The notes: generated by a model from the letters alone, not told the origin. Shown: positions 25,299 through 34,570, numbered from the stretch's first letter. The stretch is 64,000 bases of DNA from Tolypothrix tenuis PCC 7101 (GCF_002368295.1 NZ_AP018248.1:5652298-5716297); one strand, 5' to 3'. Numbers and translations are program-made.

Positions 25299-25625
25299 GC
25301 ACCTTACCACCGAAGCGATAAGGGGGATATATTTTTATTATGATACTATGAGAAAAAATTAATCAAGAAATCTTTTTATTAAATGAAAAAACAAGCTTCG
25401 CTTACTAAGTTAATCAATTATCTCTTAACTTCACCAATTATTATTTTTGACGATTTTATTTTTAAACAAGGTGTTATTTTGTTTTTGAGGTTCATCAAGA
25501 TAACCTATATACAATATGATTGAATGCTCTTCTATTAAAAATCTCTTTTAAGTTCCTCAATAGTAATATCCTCACTTATTCAGCAGTTATTGCGGGTAAG
25601 CACATAATTCTGCTATAACTACAGC

Positions 25626-25677
25626 CAGCAAGTAAGTCAGCAACTATTTCAGTAAATACTTACTGACTTACTTGCTG
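25626..25677. promoter_or_regulatory. Partition-type repeat cluster b, parAB operator/centromere candidate
   Basis: CAGCAAGTAAGTCAG (25626-25640) and its exact complement (25663-25677) form a 15-bp inverted repeat with a 22-base centre that carries further half-sites. It lies 40 bases before the parA start. The remainder of 25299-25625 is AT-rich with only a doubtful 46-codon frame at 25383. Confidence 0.7.
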
Positions 25678-25717
25678 AAATATGATTTGTGTCATACTTT
25701 TTACTAAAGGGTTTCAT

Positions 25718-26356
25718 ATGCCAGTTATCGGCTTCATTAATCAAAAAGGGGGATGCGGTAAATCAACGGCAGCCGTTCACTATATATGTTGGTTAAAGCA
25801 ACAGGGGAGAAAAGTGTTTCTCGTTGATTCAGATGCTCAACGCACTTCTTCACAGTGGGTAGAAAGTCTTCAACGAGATATTCCTTACAAAGCAATTCCT
25901 GAACCAGATCAAATATTGGAAGAGTTACCAAAGCTCATGGAGATGTATGAGTGGGTAGTAGTTGATGCCCCCGCTGCACTAAGCGAAGCAACCAGAGCTG
26001 TTGTTCTATGGTGTGACCTTGCAGTTATTCCTTGCCAACCAACAGGGGTGGATTTATCAAGTGCCTCCGATACTGTCCGCCTTGTTCGTCAAGCCCAAGC
26101 AATCCGCAAAGGCCAGCCGAAAGCACTCATGTTTATTAGTCGCGCCATTCAGGGGACTCGACTTAAAGGAGAAGCCGTACAGTTCTTACAGCAAATTCCA
26201 GATGTCACCCCCGTACCGCAGGTGATTCACCAGAGACAGATCGTTGCTGATGCATATGGCCAAGCATCGAGCGTGTTCGATTTATCTGGCAAAGCGGCGA
26301 AAGAAGCAAGTGAAGAATACGACAGTTTATTTAAGGTGATGGAGTCTGCTCTATGA
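25718..26356 (+). CDS. parA: ParA-type partition ATPase
   Basis: A 212-residue small ParA (type Ib). It starts MPVIGFINQKGGCGKSTAAV; the deviant Walker A KGGCGKST carries the signature lysine, with VFLVDSDAQRTSSQW and the Walker B-like WVVVDAPAALSEATR following. ATG 25718 has AAAGGG upstream; the frame from 25682 would start within the repeat cluster. It has no N-terminal HTH, so the repressor role must fall to the partner. ParA binds nucleoid DNA and positions plasmid copies. It overlaps the next gene by ATGA. Confidence 0.93.
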   Translation: MPVIGFINQKGGCGKSTAAVHYICWLKQQGRKVFLVDSDAQRTSSQWVESLQRDIPYKAIPEPDQILEELPKLMEMYEWVVVDAPAALSEATRAVVLWCDLAVIPCQPTGVDLSSASDTVRLVRQAQAIRKGQPKALMFISRAIQGTRLKGEAVQFLQQIPDVTPVPQVIHQRQIVADAYGQASSVFDLSGKAAKEASEEYDSLFKVMESAL

Positions 26357-26727
26357 CAGCTAAAAGAAGAACGCTAAGTGAATCTGTAATTAAACAATTT
26401 GTTCAAAACCCAGACTCGGTAGCAGCCAGCGAAGAAATACTTGCTGAAGTAAATGCTGAAGCAAGTCAGCAAGTAAGTACTGATAGCAAAGACGAGAAGG
26501 AGATTGGGTACTCTGATGAATCAGTTTCAAGTCTTGCCTCAGAAGTAATTGCACAGTTTCAAGTTGCTGAGAAAGAAGCGACGGTGCGCTTTACTGTTGA
26601 CCTAGCTCAATCTAAGCATAAGAAGTTTGGCGTTATTGCAAAGCAGCTCAACACTAATATGAGTAGTTTGGCGCGAACACTTATCGAGAAGTTTATTGCA
26701 GAGGTAGAGCAGCATAAGCTGCTTTAG
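26353..26727 (+). CDS. ParB-type centromere-binding protein (ribbon-helix-helix)
   Basis: A 124-residue protein translationally coupled to parA (ATGA overlap). The N-terminal 70 residues are acidic and probably disordered, fit to touch ParA. The C-terminal part EATVRFTVDLAQSKHKKFGV ... MSSLARTLIEKFIAE is a ribbon-helix-helix DNA-binding domain, as in the small ParB/ParG-like adaptors of type Ib systems. The gene itself contains a cluster of the putative centromere words (26439-26483). Confidence 0.8.
   Translation: MTAKRRTLSESVIKQFVQNPDSVAASEEILAEVNAEASQQVSTDSKDEKEIGYSDESVSSLASEVIAQFQVAEKEATVRFTVDLAQSKHKKFGVIAKQLNTNMSSLARTLIEKFIAEVEQHKLL
26439..26483. repeat. Partition-type repeat cluster c, inside the parB-like coding region
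   Basis: TACTTGCTGAAGTAAATGCTG followed by AAGCAAGTCAGCAAGTAAGTACTGA carries the same GCAAGTAAGTCAGCAA/TTACTGAAGT words as the flanking clusters, here encoding the disordered segment ILAEVNAEASQQVST. Coding and binding functions appear superimposed. Confidence 0.55.
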
Positions 26728-26767
26728 TTCTAGTATTCAGATATTCAATAATATTTGTCCTAAAGTG

Positions 26768-26813
26768 TTTACTGAAGTAAGTCAGTAAACACATGCTGAT
26801 TTACTTCAGTAAA
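26768..26813. repeat. Partition-type repeat cluster d
   Basis: TTTACTGAAGTAA (26768-26780) and its exact complement (26801-26813) flank GTCAGTAAACACATGCTGAT, 40 bases past the parB-like stop. It can form a long stem, so it may double as a terminator. Confidence 0.65.
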
Positions 26814-26978
26814 TTATCTGAAGTAAAAACTTTTTTAGTTGACATGCTACTGGCGCTCGCTCGTGAAGTCGAGCCACGAGTGGCATCACATTTGGGCAAA
26901 GCTTTGAATAATTGGGCTTTGGAGTTTTCGTAAAAGTCTAATGCTTATGGCTACTATGCCTACTAATAATTTAGCAAG

Positions 26979-27707
26979 CTAACGTTGCCCATTACCCGCC
27001 GCAGATATCTTTTGAATCATAACCGACAAATTTAAACGGTCAGTGTGCATGGGGGTTGTTAGGCTGCTTTTAGAGCCTCCCGTACTATCTATTGGTTTCT
27101 TGTTAAGCAATTGCTGCGTCACAAGCGTAGCAGCTACTCCAAAAATAAATACCCCTACTGCCCATATAATGTTCGATACAATATTAGCTTTTATATTCTC
27201 AATAAATGGGTTAGGTGGTTTCTCTCGGATCACGATTTTGCAGTAGGGAGTTGAAGTACCTAACGATACATAATGTGGCAAAGTAATCTTTACTGTAATA
27301 TTAAGTAAGTCTCGATAAAAACCTCCTTGATCCATCATTTGAGAGAAAGTTGGGGGATGAGTTAACTCCTCTAAATCGGCAACAAAGTGTTCAAACCATC
27401 TTTCATGTTTTGGATCTGCGGTACAAGTGACGCTTGCTTCCTTCTTATCAAAAATGATCTTTATTTCTCTACTATCCACAGGAGCATTGTCGGATGCTCT
27501 TATTTCTAGTGAATCAAGAGTATCGCGTTGAGAAATTGCAGTTAAAAATGAACTTTGAGTTTCATCATAGATTTCCCAAATTTTATCAGTCGCTGAATAG
27601 GTGGAGAGAGGGAATTCTGTATCCACTAGTTGAGCAATCTTTTGAATATCTTCAAAAGTTACAACACAGGTACCTATTGTATATGTTGGTTTAATGCGAA
27701 TCGGCAT
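26979..27707 (-). CDS. Hypothetical protein with C-terminal membrane segment
   Basis: A 242-residue protein with GAGGAG upstream of ATG 27707. The N-terminal ~165 residues are soluble with a mixed alpha/beta pattern. One membrane segment lies at ~176-196 (IIWAVGVFIFGVAATLVTQQ), with a short basic tail. I do not recognise the family. It may be an effector-like or sensor protein of the accessory region; there is no operon partner. Confidence 0.55.
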   Translation of the reverse strand: MPIRIKPTYTIGTCVVTFEDIQKIAQLVDTEFPLSTYSATDKIWEIYDETQSSFLTAISQRDTLDSLEIRASDNAPVDSREIKIIFDKKEASVTCTADPKHERWFEHFVADLEELTHPPTFSQMMDQGGFYRDLLNITVKITLPHYVSLGTSTPYCKIVIREKPPNPFIENIKANIVSNIIWAVGVFIFGVAATLVTQQLLNKKPIDSTGGSKSSLTTPMHTDRLNLSVMIQKISAAGNGQR

Positions 27708-27946
27708 TACTTACTGCTCCTCTAAAATAGGCGTTAAGCCGAGTGTGGACGAAAACGGAAATAAAAGCTGAAAAAGCTTGATTTTTCGTACCTTATAATG
27801 ATTTTAAGTATAAAAAGTAGCAAATGACTAAATCCTTTTCAGGATATTGGTTTTCAAGTCTTAATTTCCGAATATAAAGCTATACCGTCCCATGTCATAA
27901 CTACATTCTCGCTGCTCATCGTTAACGAGCATCTTTTATTGATAAA

Positions 27947-27990
27947 GTAATTACTGAAGTAAGTCAGCAATTACTTACTGAAGTCAGTAC
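27947..27990. repeat. Partition-type repeat cluster e
   Basis: GTAATTACTGAAGTAAGTCAGC followed by AATTACTTACTGAAGTCAGTAC: the outermost cluster, 1.2 kb past cluster d. Together the five clusters span 24.56-27.99 kb. Confidence 0.6.
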
Positions 27991-28000
27991 TAAAAAATAT

Positions 28001-28246
28001 TTAATTCTTATTTAATTGAGTAGCCTTAAGTCGCTGCTTTGGTCTCCCCACTCCCCTCAACGGCACCCGCGCTGCGATCGCAGCGATTGTTTTCTGCGGT
28101 GTCTGCGCTAACACCTTTAACGCCAACCGCACCACCTCACTCGTAGACGGCACCACATACACGTCACTCTCTTCAAGCTGCTGCTTTAACCGCTCAAGCA
28201 GAAGTAAATCTTCATCATGCAGTGAGACAGTCACCTTTGTTCTCAT
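28001..28246 (-). CDS. Small ribbon-helix-helix regulator
   Basis: An 81-residue protein: KVTVSLHDEDLLLLERLKQQLEES, then STSEVVRLALKVLAQTP, the strand-helix-helix layout of CopG/Arc repressors. The tail is basic (RGVGRPKQRLKATQL). It lies between a centromere-like cluster and the IS630 element. It could be a transcriptional repressor or an orphan antitoxin. Confidence 0.65.
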   Translation of the reverse strand: MRTKVTVSLHDEDLLLLERLKQQLEESDVYVVPSTSEVVRLALKVLAQTPQKTIAAIAARVPLRGVGRPKQRLKATQLNKN

Positions 28247-28362
28247 CGTTTCTACCTTATAAGCCCTTCACGCAGTCTAAAACGCAAGAAAGGGGAGTTT
28301 ATCTGTGCTTTAATGCCTGAGTATGCCGTTTTTTATCACGTAAAAGGAATTTCAAAAGTGCC

Positions 28363-29490
28363 CTAGTGGTCTGACAAATTAATTTTTTCACATTTGGAAA
28401 CAGTATTTGCACAATATTTAAATGTTTCGCGTGCCCTTTTTCGGTCAAAGGACCATGCGATGGCTACATTTCGTTCATTCATCAAGGTAGTCCATCGATT
28501 GGTACGGTTGGCTAAGTCTTCGATGGTTGGAATTCGCGAACGACCTAAACATTGTCGAGCATAGATGCTCAATCCTATCTCAGCTTGATTCAACCAACTC
28601 CCGTGCACTGGCGTGTAATGCACTTCAAATCGTTCCCATAACTTCTTGCCTTCATCGTTGCCAAAGGCTTCAATCACTGAGCGCTCGGTATGCGTATTGA
28701 GGTTGTCAAGGACTAATACTATGGAAGACGCTGTGCGATAAAGGTGAGCTATATCCTGAAGCATATGGGCAAAATCGGTGCGCTTACGCTGCGTGGTTAC
28801 TTTTGTATAGTAGCTTCCTCTACGTGGCTCAATCGCCATAAATACGTTTGCGGTACCATTGCGCTTATACTCATAATCAACTCGCTCAGGCGTGCCTGGC
28901 TTTATCCCCTGTTCAGGTCGTACCTGCTCAGTGAGTTGAATCAACTTCTCATCAAGGCATACCACGGGTCGTTCCTTCGCATAGGGTCGCTCATACACTT
29001 CTAGCACGTCTTCCATTCGCTCAAGGTAGGTGGTAGTCACGGTGGGAACACACCAGCTCTCTTGCTGCCATGGTTTCAAGTCATGTTCAACAAGGATAAG
29101 TCGTATAGACTCAGTGCTAATGACTCGTCCTTCATAGACTGTGCTTACTTGTTCCTGGACCAATCGCAACGTCCATCGGTCAAATCCTTCCGGTGGATCG
29201 CTACATACCGTGGCAACGATAAACCCTCTCAATGATGCTTCTATGGTGACTGGTTGCCCTGGTCGTACCTCATCATATAATGCCTGCGATAACCCACCCA
29301 CTTCGTAGCAGTACTCAATGTTGCGCACCGTGCGAGGCGTGAGGTTAAATGCTAACGCTACTTCGGCATAGGTATGACCAATGTCTCGCATACAAAGTAC
29401 ATGCGCACGAGTAACTGCTCGCCCCTCTCGTCCTTCAAAGCGAATTCGGTCTGCTTCTGTTCTATCTTGTCCGGTCAATATCATTCCCAT
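28363..29490 (-). CDS. IS630-family transposase
   Basis: A 375-residue transposase. N-terminal HTH domains (ARAHVLCMRDIGHTYAEVAL-like, ~residues 20-75) bind the inverted repeats. The DDE catalytic triad is visible as CLDEK (~176), VLDNLNTH (~264) and NQAEIGLS (~305). The frame appears intact. Its TAG stop (28363-28365) is completed outside the inverted repeat by the duplicated TA target, so the host sequence supplies the last base. Met3 is an alternative start. Confidence 0.93.
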   Translation of the reverse strand: MGMILTGQDRTEADRIRFEGREGRAVTRAHVLCMRDIGHTYAEVALAFNLTPRTVRNIEYCYEVGGLSQALYDEVRPGQPVTIEASLRGFIVATVCSDPPEGFDRWTLRLVQEQVSTVYEGRVISTESIRLILVEHDLKPWQQESWCVPTVTTTYLERMEDVLEVYERPYAKERPVVCLDEKLIQLTEQVRPEQGIKPGTPERVDYEYKRNGTANVFMAIEPRRGSYYTKVTTQRKRTDFAHMLQDIAHLYRTASSIVLVLDNLNTHTERSVIEAFGNDEGKKLWERFEVHYTPVHGSWLNQAEIGLSIYARQCLGRSRIPTIEDLANRTNRWTTLMNERNVAIAWSFDRKRARETFKYCANTVSKCEKINLSDH

Positions 29491-29572
29491 CTCAAGACTT
29501 TAACACACTATCTCCAGCCTCTATAGACGTGACACCGTTTCCAAATGTGAAAAAATTAATTTGTCAGACCAC
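28366..29572 (-). mobile_element. Complete IS630-type insertion sequence
   Basis: Perfect 36-bp terminal inverted repeats (GTGGTCTGACAAATTAATTT... at 28366-28401 and complement 29537-29572) enclose the transposase. TA dinucleotides on both sides (28364-28365, 29573-29574) are the target duplication. Even the flanking base is symmetric (CTA/TAG). No degeneration visible, which indicates a recent insertion. Confidence 0.93.
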
Positions 29573-29597
29573 TAGTGGGCAAAAAGAGGCGAAATTG

Positions 29598-29619
29598 CCC
29601 GATAAGTATTCTTATCGGG
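29598..29619. terminator. 9-bp hairpin CCCGATAAG-TATT-CTTATCGGG
   Basis: A perfect stem followed on the plus strand by TATGATTTTT. It lies 25 bases beyond the IS630 right end. Probably a terminator of a former plus-strand gene interrupted by the insertion. Confidence 0.45.
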
Positions 29620-29964
29620 TATGATTTTTGGCACTTTTTGGTAATTGTCCGACAATATAGGGGAAAGGCAGGCTATGCAAGGGCTTTTTTGGTCGTTTTA
29701 GGCTTTTTACGGCGATTGTTCCACAGTAACGCAGCAATAGGTAATGTTCATGCCACAAGGTAGCACAGCGAGAGATGTCTACTTTGCAAGGTTAAGTAGT
29801 CTAATTTAAATAATTTTTTATTAATTAAGGAGAAGAAGTACAAGTGAAGGTGAACGAAGAACGCTCAAAAAACTAACGCAGCATGTAGTAATAACTAATG
29901 CGTGGAACATAAATTCAAAAGCGTTCAATTTTATAAGTTGCCACTTATGCTTGTAATTTGCACA

Positions 29965-30246
29965 TGTAACTGACCAAATTAAATGGCACGTTTTTAACTA
30001 CATTATTTGGCACACTTTTGTCGTTTTAAAACTTATAAGTGGAAAAGGTAAGTCATTCCTGTTTATTTGATTTTACTGAGTTATATTTAATAGCCACTCA
30101 CTGCTTTTTAGTGATTTTATCCCATAAACTGCGCCAAATAATGTGGTAAGATCAATGCTACTTATCGTGGTTATTTACATAACTGTAACTTGCATAATTA
30201 AATTGCACCTTTTCTGCAAAGTTATTTTGCACCATTTCCTTGAAGC
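29965..30246. mobile_element. Orphan transposon-end-like repeats
   Basis: Two direct sequences align over ~60 bases: from 29965 (TGTAACTGACCAAATTAAAT, GGCAC, then TTATTTGGCAC) and from 30184 (TGTAACTTGCATAATTAAAT, TGCAC, then TTATTTTGCACC). An inverted half-copy (CCAAATAATGTGG) lies near 30132-30146. Repeated TTATTT(G/T)GCAC motifs behind a TGT terminus look like multi-site transposon ends. No matching transposase remains. No gene lies in 29620-30386. Confidence 0.4.
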
Positions 30247-30386
30247 TTATGTCTTAAATGAATGCGTAAGAGGAATAATTCTCTCATTATATTACAAAGA
30301 TAGATGAAGGTAGGGACACGTATCCTCGTTTTAAAGATGCAAAATAATTATCTAGAATAAGTGCAATCTATCGATGCAGTTTACAG

Positions 30387-30830
30387 TTGTCTCCAACAAT
30401 ACAAAGTAGAGATTTGGTGAAAGCGATTGAGACAGCGATACCTGCGACGGCAATTGAACAGGTGATCGCAACAAGTAGAGCCTCAGAAGAAAGAAATTGG
30501 TCTTTGCCTGCACAATTAGTAATTTGCCTGATAATTGCAATGAGTCTTTGGTCGAGAGATTCGATGCGGGATGTACTGAAAAACCTGATTGATGGTTTGT
30601 CAGAATCATGGGTTAAAGTTGGTAAATATTGGCGAGTCCCCTGTAAATCAGCTATTACACAAGCTAGACAGCGATTAGGAGCAAGGGTGATGAGACATTT
30701 ATTTGACCAGTTGGTACGACCAATGGCAACTGGTAAGGCTTTGGGAGCATTTCTCAAAGGGCTCGTGTTGGTTTATGGGTATCTTTCTGTGTGCGATCGC
30801 AGAAGTTTTCGGTCTACTGAGTCTAAATAA
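30387..30830 (+). pseudogene. Truncated IS4-family transposase
   Basis: Encodes the N-terminal domain of IS4 transposases: AIETAIPATAIEQVIATSRA, LPAQLVICLIIAMSLWSRDS, WRVPCKSAITQARQRLGARV and QLVRPMATGKALGAFLKGL. It then loses homology just where the first catalytic Asp would follow, and stops. No DDE core is present. It starts with TTG in the same frame as upstream codons, so both ends are damaged. Confidence 0.8.
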
Positions 30831-30850
30831 GGATGTTATACGATAAAATT

Positions 30851-30966
30851 TGGTATAATACCCAAAAAAGGATGTAAACAAGAAGTTTTCCGTATATTGA
30901 GACAGGAATTCGTTGTAATGCTTGATATATTAGGATTGAAAAAAGATTATACGGAAAGTTTCCGTA
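30851..30966 (+). promoter_or_regulatory. Putative promoter and operator of the 31-36 kb gene set
   Basis: An extended -10 (TGGTATAAT, 30851-30859) lies ~170 bases before the first gene. A 17-base palindrome TACGGAAA-G-TTTCCGTA (30950-30966) follows, with a half-site TTTTCCGTATA near 30886-30896. This is the only spacious intergenic control region before the five co-directional genes. Regulator unknown. Confidence 0.4.
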
Positions 30967-31031
30967 CAATAACTAGTTAGGCATCATAAGTCTCGCGCTG
31001 TTATCAAACTTTAAGAGGAGTGAAGTTAACT

Positions 31032-32072
31032 GTGCATTACGACTATTCAAGAGCTTTACGCCGAGATGAGGTGGTTGTACACCTTGTAGATGAACTCTGT
31101 TTATACCCAGATTTAGCTGAGTCCATTGCTAAAGCATCCAGACAATATGGTTTTCAGTTTGAAAGTGGGATGTGTACTTTGCAAGCTCCAGTTGATGATA
31201 GTAAAGTAGTACTCTTACGGCATTTAATAATCATTGACGGCATTGATGATCCAGAATCTATCACAAATAAATACTCTGATCTAATTCAGAAATGTACCTC
31301 AGCTACTATTGCTATAAGTTATTCCAGCAAGTCTACTTTTTCCCATGCTGCTCAAGACGTTGAGAGGTTGAAGCTTCAATATGAAGGAAAGATAAACTAT
31401 CTTTTACCTAGCTTGTTTGAAGAACGGTATATTCCTGCAAGACAAAAATTGATTGACAATTCTATATGCGATTCAGTTCGCATCAAGTACGTTCCCAAAA
31501 AAACAGGTAACTTAACCGAAGCCGATATTCCAACAGATATAAAGAATTTCTTTTTAAAGATTAGTGATTTGATAAGAGTAGAACGACTTTATCATAGAGC
31601 CTCGACTGACGGTTTTATTTCAATTCGTAGCCCAGATCATGGTACTAATAGCTTCTATGTTACTTGCACAAAAACAGATAAGGCTAACATAGATCTTAGT
31701 AGGATTGCCTTGATTCACAGCTATGATAGAAGGACTAACTGCCTGAGCTACAAAGGTTCATATCTCCCTTCTTCTGATAGTGTTGAAGCTGCCATTTTGT
31801 ACCAGAAACTTAGTTGGATGAATGGGCTAGTTCACACTCATGCAAGCAATCAGTTTACAAGAAATATGAAATACCGCAATAGGATTGCTGTACCTCCAAG
31901 TACCTATGGGGAAGCTGATTTAGGAAGCCGTATTTCAAGCTTTATTACCCAGTCAAATTTCACAGACTTTGTAATTATGGAAGATCATGGAGAGCTATTT
32001 TTATCAGGTGAACATATACCTAACAGAATATTTGAAGATATTTTTAAATGCATTCGTCACGAATTAATATAG
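31032..32072 (+). CDS. Class II aldolase/adducin-like protein with N-terminal extension
   Basis: The C-terminal half (residues ~185-345) shows class II aldolase features: TDGFISIRSPDHGTNSFYVT (equivalent of SGNxSxR...), the zinc-binding VHTHAS near residue 268, and a late EDHGELFLSG. The N-terminal ~180 residues are not recognisable to me. AAGAGGAG lies ahead of two GTG codons; GTG 31032 (spacing ~11) is preferred over GTG 31020, which abuts it. Such enzymes cleave or epimerise small sugar phosphates. Here it heads a five-gene, same-strand set with methyltransferases and a radical SAM enzyme, suggesting biosynthesis of a modified small molecule. Confidence 0.65.
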   Translation: MHYDYSRALRRDEVVVHLVDELCLYPDLAESIAKASRQYGFQFESGMCTLQAPVDDSKVVLLRHLIIIDGIDDPESITNKYSDLIQKCTSATIAISYSSKSTFSHAAQDVERLKLQYEGKINYLLPSLFEERYIPARQKLIDNSICDSVRIKYVPKKTGNLTEADIPTDIKNFFLKISDLIRVERLYHRASTDGFISIRSPDHGTNSFYVTCTKTDKANIDLSRIALIHSYDRRTNCLSYKGSYLPSSDSVEAAILYQKLSWMNGLVHTHASNQFTRNMKYRNRIAVPPSTYGEADLGSRISSFITQSNFTDFVIMEDHGELFLSGEHIPNRIFEDIFKCIRHELI

Positions 32073-32093
32073 TTAAAATTTGAGGCGCTTTCA

Positions 32094-33026
32094 ATGCATG
32101 ATCTAAACAATCTATACACTGACTATGCAGAGCTTTACGCCATCATCGCTGATGATAGGGATTTCGAGTATGAATTGACCCAGATGGAAGTTTTCAAGCT
32201 TGATTCGAGTTCTACTTTCGTAGAACTTTTCGCTGGACCAGCTTACCACTCAACCACTTTGAAAACAATGGGCTGGGATGGGAACATTATAGCTATTGAC
32301 ATTTCAAAGGCGATGGAGAATATCGCCAAGAAGCGCGGATTCTCTGGCAATTACCTATGCTCTGATGCTATAACGGCACTTTCAACTATAACCCAAGCTC
32401 AAGTTATCTGCATTCCTCGGTATTCTATTGTCTTAGTTGACCATGATTACGTAAAACAATTGTTTAATGTGATCGCCAATGCATTGTGTAATGATGGATG
32501 CTTTTTCATAGAGATACATAAAGATAGTGTGGTAAATGAGCAAGCACTAATATGTGGAGACTGGGAAAATTTAGACATATATCGTCGTGAAGTCAAAAAG
32601 CAAGGCATAACAATAGAATGTCTGTGGCCATTTACGACAGATGTGGTGGATGCCGAAAAAAATATACTTGATATGTCTGTGAAGATAACTAAAACAGATG
32701 ACTCTGGCAAGCAAGACGAGTTTATCTTTAATTCGCGAGAGCACTTATACTCTCGTACAACTCTTGACAATTTTGCATCTGAGGCAAGGCTAGTTCCTGC
32801 CCCAGATCTGAATTTTGATACCTCAGATGGTCATTTCATAGCGTATAAGAAAAAGTCAAATAGTGCTGTTGATAGTGATTACTTCAAAACGCTCAGAGAA
32901 AAAGCTCTCAATCGCATTTTTGATCTATCTACAAATGAAACACAATCGAAATTAATTGAGAAATCTGGGCTTGATGTTGAACACCACGATTCGCCTCTTT
33001 CTCTTCATGTTTATAATCTTCTGTGA
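32094..33026 (+). CDS. SAM-dependent methyltransferase (class I)
   Basis: A 310-residue protein. FVELFAGPAYHSTTLKTMGW near residue 38 is a variant of SAM motif I (hhELxxGpG), followed by IIAIDISKAMENIAKKRG (motif II acidic Asp) and a Rossmann pattern to NDGCFFIEIH. The C-terminal third carries a beta-rich substrate domain and a separate tail. The gene begins 21 bases after the aldolase-like gene and overlaps the next frame, so it is in the same operon. Substrate unknown. Confidence 0.75.
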   Translation: MHDLNNLYTDYAELYAIIADDRDFEYELTQMEVFKLDSSSTFVELFAGPAYHSTTLKTMGWDGNIIAIDISKAMENIAKKRGFSGNYLCSDAITALSTITQAQVICIPRYSIVLVDHDYVKQLFNVIANALCNDGCFFIEIHKDSVVNEQALICGDWENLDIYRREVKKQGITIECLWPFTTDVVDAEKNILDMSVKITKTDDSGKQDEFIFNSREHLYSRTTLDNFASEARLVPAPDLNFDTSDGHFIAYKKKSNSAVDSDYFKTLREKALNRIFDLSTNETQSKLIEKSGLDVEHHDSPLSLHVYNLL

Positions 33027-33037
33027 GGTTACATACC

Positions 33038-34570
33038 ATGATAGTTTTAGTCAGAGTTCCATATCTCTCAGAGTATAATTTGCTTGATGTGCGTGAAGAA
33101 CCAGTTATTTCTTCGCTTGCTGGCTACTTGGATAATATTGGTGTTCCTTTTAAAGTTTTTGACTTTCACCTAGATCGCTCTACTAACATTGAAGCTCTCA
33201 AAGAAAGTGGGGCTGAAACTTATGTTATAGGCGTTCGAGGTACTGGACTGCACTGGAAATATGCAGAAAGAGTGGCAATTCATTTATTGCAAGGCACGGA
33301 TGCCAAAATTGTATTTTATGGACAGACAGGTAAATTAGAGCATTGGCAAAGCCCATACCCTGAGCGAACTAAGGTGATCCATCATGATGAACAAGCCTTT
33401 GCAAAGGAACTCGATTTGCCACTAACTGGCTTTAGTTTTACTTCAGGTCTAAGACATTACCCTTATGGACTTCAACACCTCGATTCAATGGGGGAGAGAA
33501 GAAATTTGTTCAAAGCAACAATTGAAACGACTCGTGGCTGCCATTTTGGTTGCAAATTTTGTTTCATAAATCACGGTCGTAACTACTCTGAACGTTATAC
33601 AAGACGATCTAATGATGATGTACTGGCTGATATGCTCAATTACCTGAGTTCAGGAATCTCAAAATTCTGGTTTTACGACTCTGAATTTATTGGAGCGGAT
33701 CGTTCTCAGTATCCACAGGTTGAGAATTTATTAACACGTATACGTGACGAATTGCCACGAGTAGAGATTATGATCTATAGCCGCGCTGATACGTTAGAGC
33801 GTTTCAATAAATACCAATTACTTGCAGATGCAGGAGTTAACTCAGTTTTGCTAGGCATCGAATCCTTAGATGCTCAAGATCTCAAGGCAATGAATAAAGG
33901 ACAGTCAGCAACGACAGCTCGTGAAGCAATATTAGCACTGAGAGATCATAAAATCTTTTGCAATCTTTCGTTCATTCTATTTAATAAGACAGCATCGGTG
34001 CTAACTATTCGTGAGAATCTTGATCGTTTTATAGAGTTTTATCAGGAAAAGAACTTTATATACGTAGGTCAAACTCTTTACTTCTCTTATGCATTTGAAT
34101 CTGATTGGGCACCTAATCCTAAACTGAGAAAACTTTCTGGTCAAACTCGACTTGGCGGTTCAACAACTTCAACACGCGCCCCTAGCGAGGGTGTTACTTT
34201 TGATCCTTCTCTTGAACCTTATGCGGAAATCTGTCGAATTATAAACTATGAACAGGTGAGAAAGCTGTGTGAACTCAATCTAGCAAAGGAACATCCAAAT
34301 TCAGATCTACAAAAGCCAATTGTGCATAGGTGGGCAACATTGTTAACACTATTTACGTTGAATCTTATGGTAGTTGCTCTTGATGAGTTTCAAGTCGGAA
34401 GACTTAATATATCTTCTGTATTGAAGTATGAGGATTGGGTTTACGCTTGTTACAAACAATTTAATGAAAAGATTTTGCCCCAAAGATGGGCACATACAAT
34501 TACCGATCAGTATGGCTATTTCCCAGGTGATTGGAACGGCTGGGAAATAGCCATACCATCAATTGCCTAG
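33038..34570 (+). CDS. B12-binding-type radical SAM enzyme
   Basis: A 510-residue protein. The N-terminal ~130 residues form a Rossmann-like domain similar to the B12-binding module (PVISSLAGYLDNIGVPFKVF... VIGVRGTGLHWKYAE). The radical SAM motif CxxxCxxC is seen as TTRGCHFGCKFCFI near residue 170. SRADTLERFNKYQLLADAGV and NSVLLGIESLDAQDLKAMNK are typical of the TIM barrel. ATG 33038 was chosen because GTGAGG precedes it by nine bases; GTG 33023 overlaps the upstream stop. Members methylate or rearrange unactivated carbons. Central enzyme of the cassette. Confidence 0.8.
   Translation: MIVLVRVPYLSEYNLLDVREEPVISSLAGYLDNIGVPFKVFDFHLDRSTNIEALKESGAETYVIGVRGTGLHWKYAERVAIHLLQGTDAKIVFYGQTGKLEHWQSPYPERTKVIHHDEQAFAKELDLPLTGFSFTSGLRHYPYGLQHLDSMGERRNLFKATIETTRGCHFGCKFCFINHGRNYSERYTRRSNDDVLADMLNYLSSGISKFWFYDSEFIGADRSQYPQVENLLTRIRDELPRVEIMIYSRADTLERFNKYQLLADAGVNSVLLGIESLDAQDLKAMNKGQSATTAREAILALRDHKIFCNLSFILFNKTASVLTIRENLDRFIEFYQEKNFIYVGQTLYFSYAFESDWAPNPKLRKLSGQTRLGGSTTSTRAPSEGVTFDPSLEPYAEICRIINYEQVRKLCELNLAKEHPNSDLQKPIVHRWATLLTLFTLNLMVVALDEFQVGRLNISSVLKYEDWVYACYKQFNEKILPQRWAHTITDQYGYFPGDWNGWEIAIPSIA

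Noticed and set aside
29575..29763. 62-codon plus-strand frame after IS630
   Set aside because: Begins in the inverted repeat flank and runs through a hairpin; no coding character.
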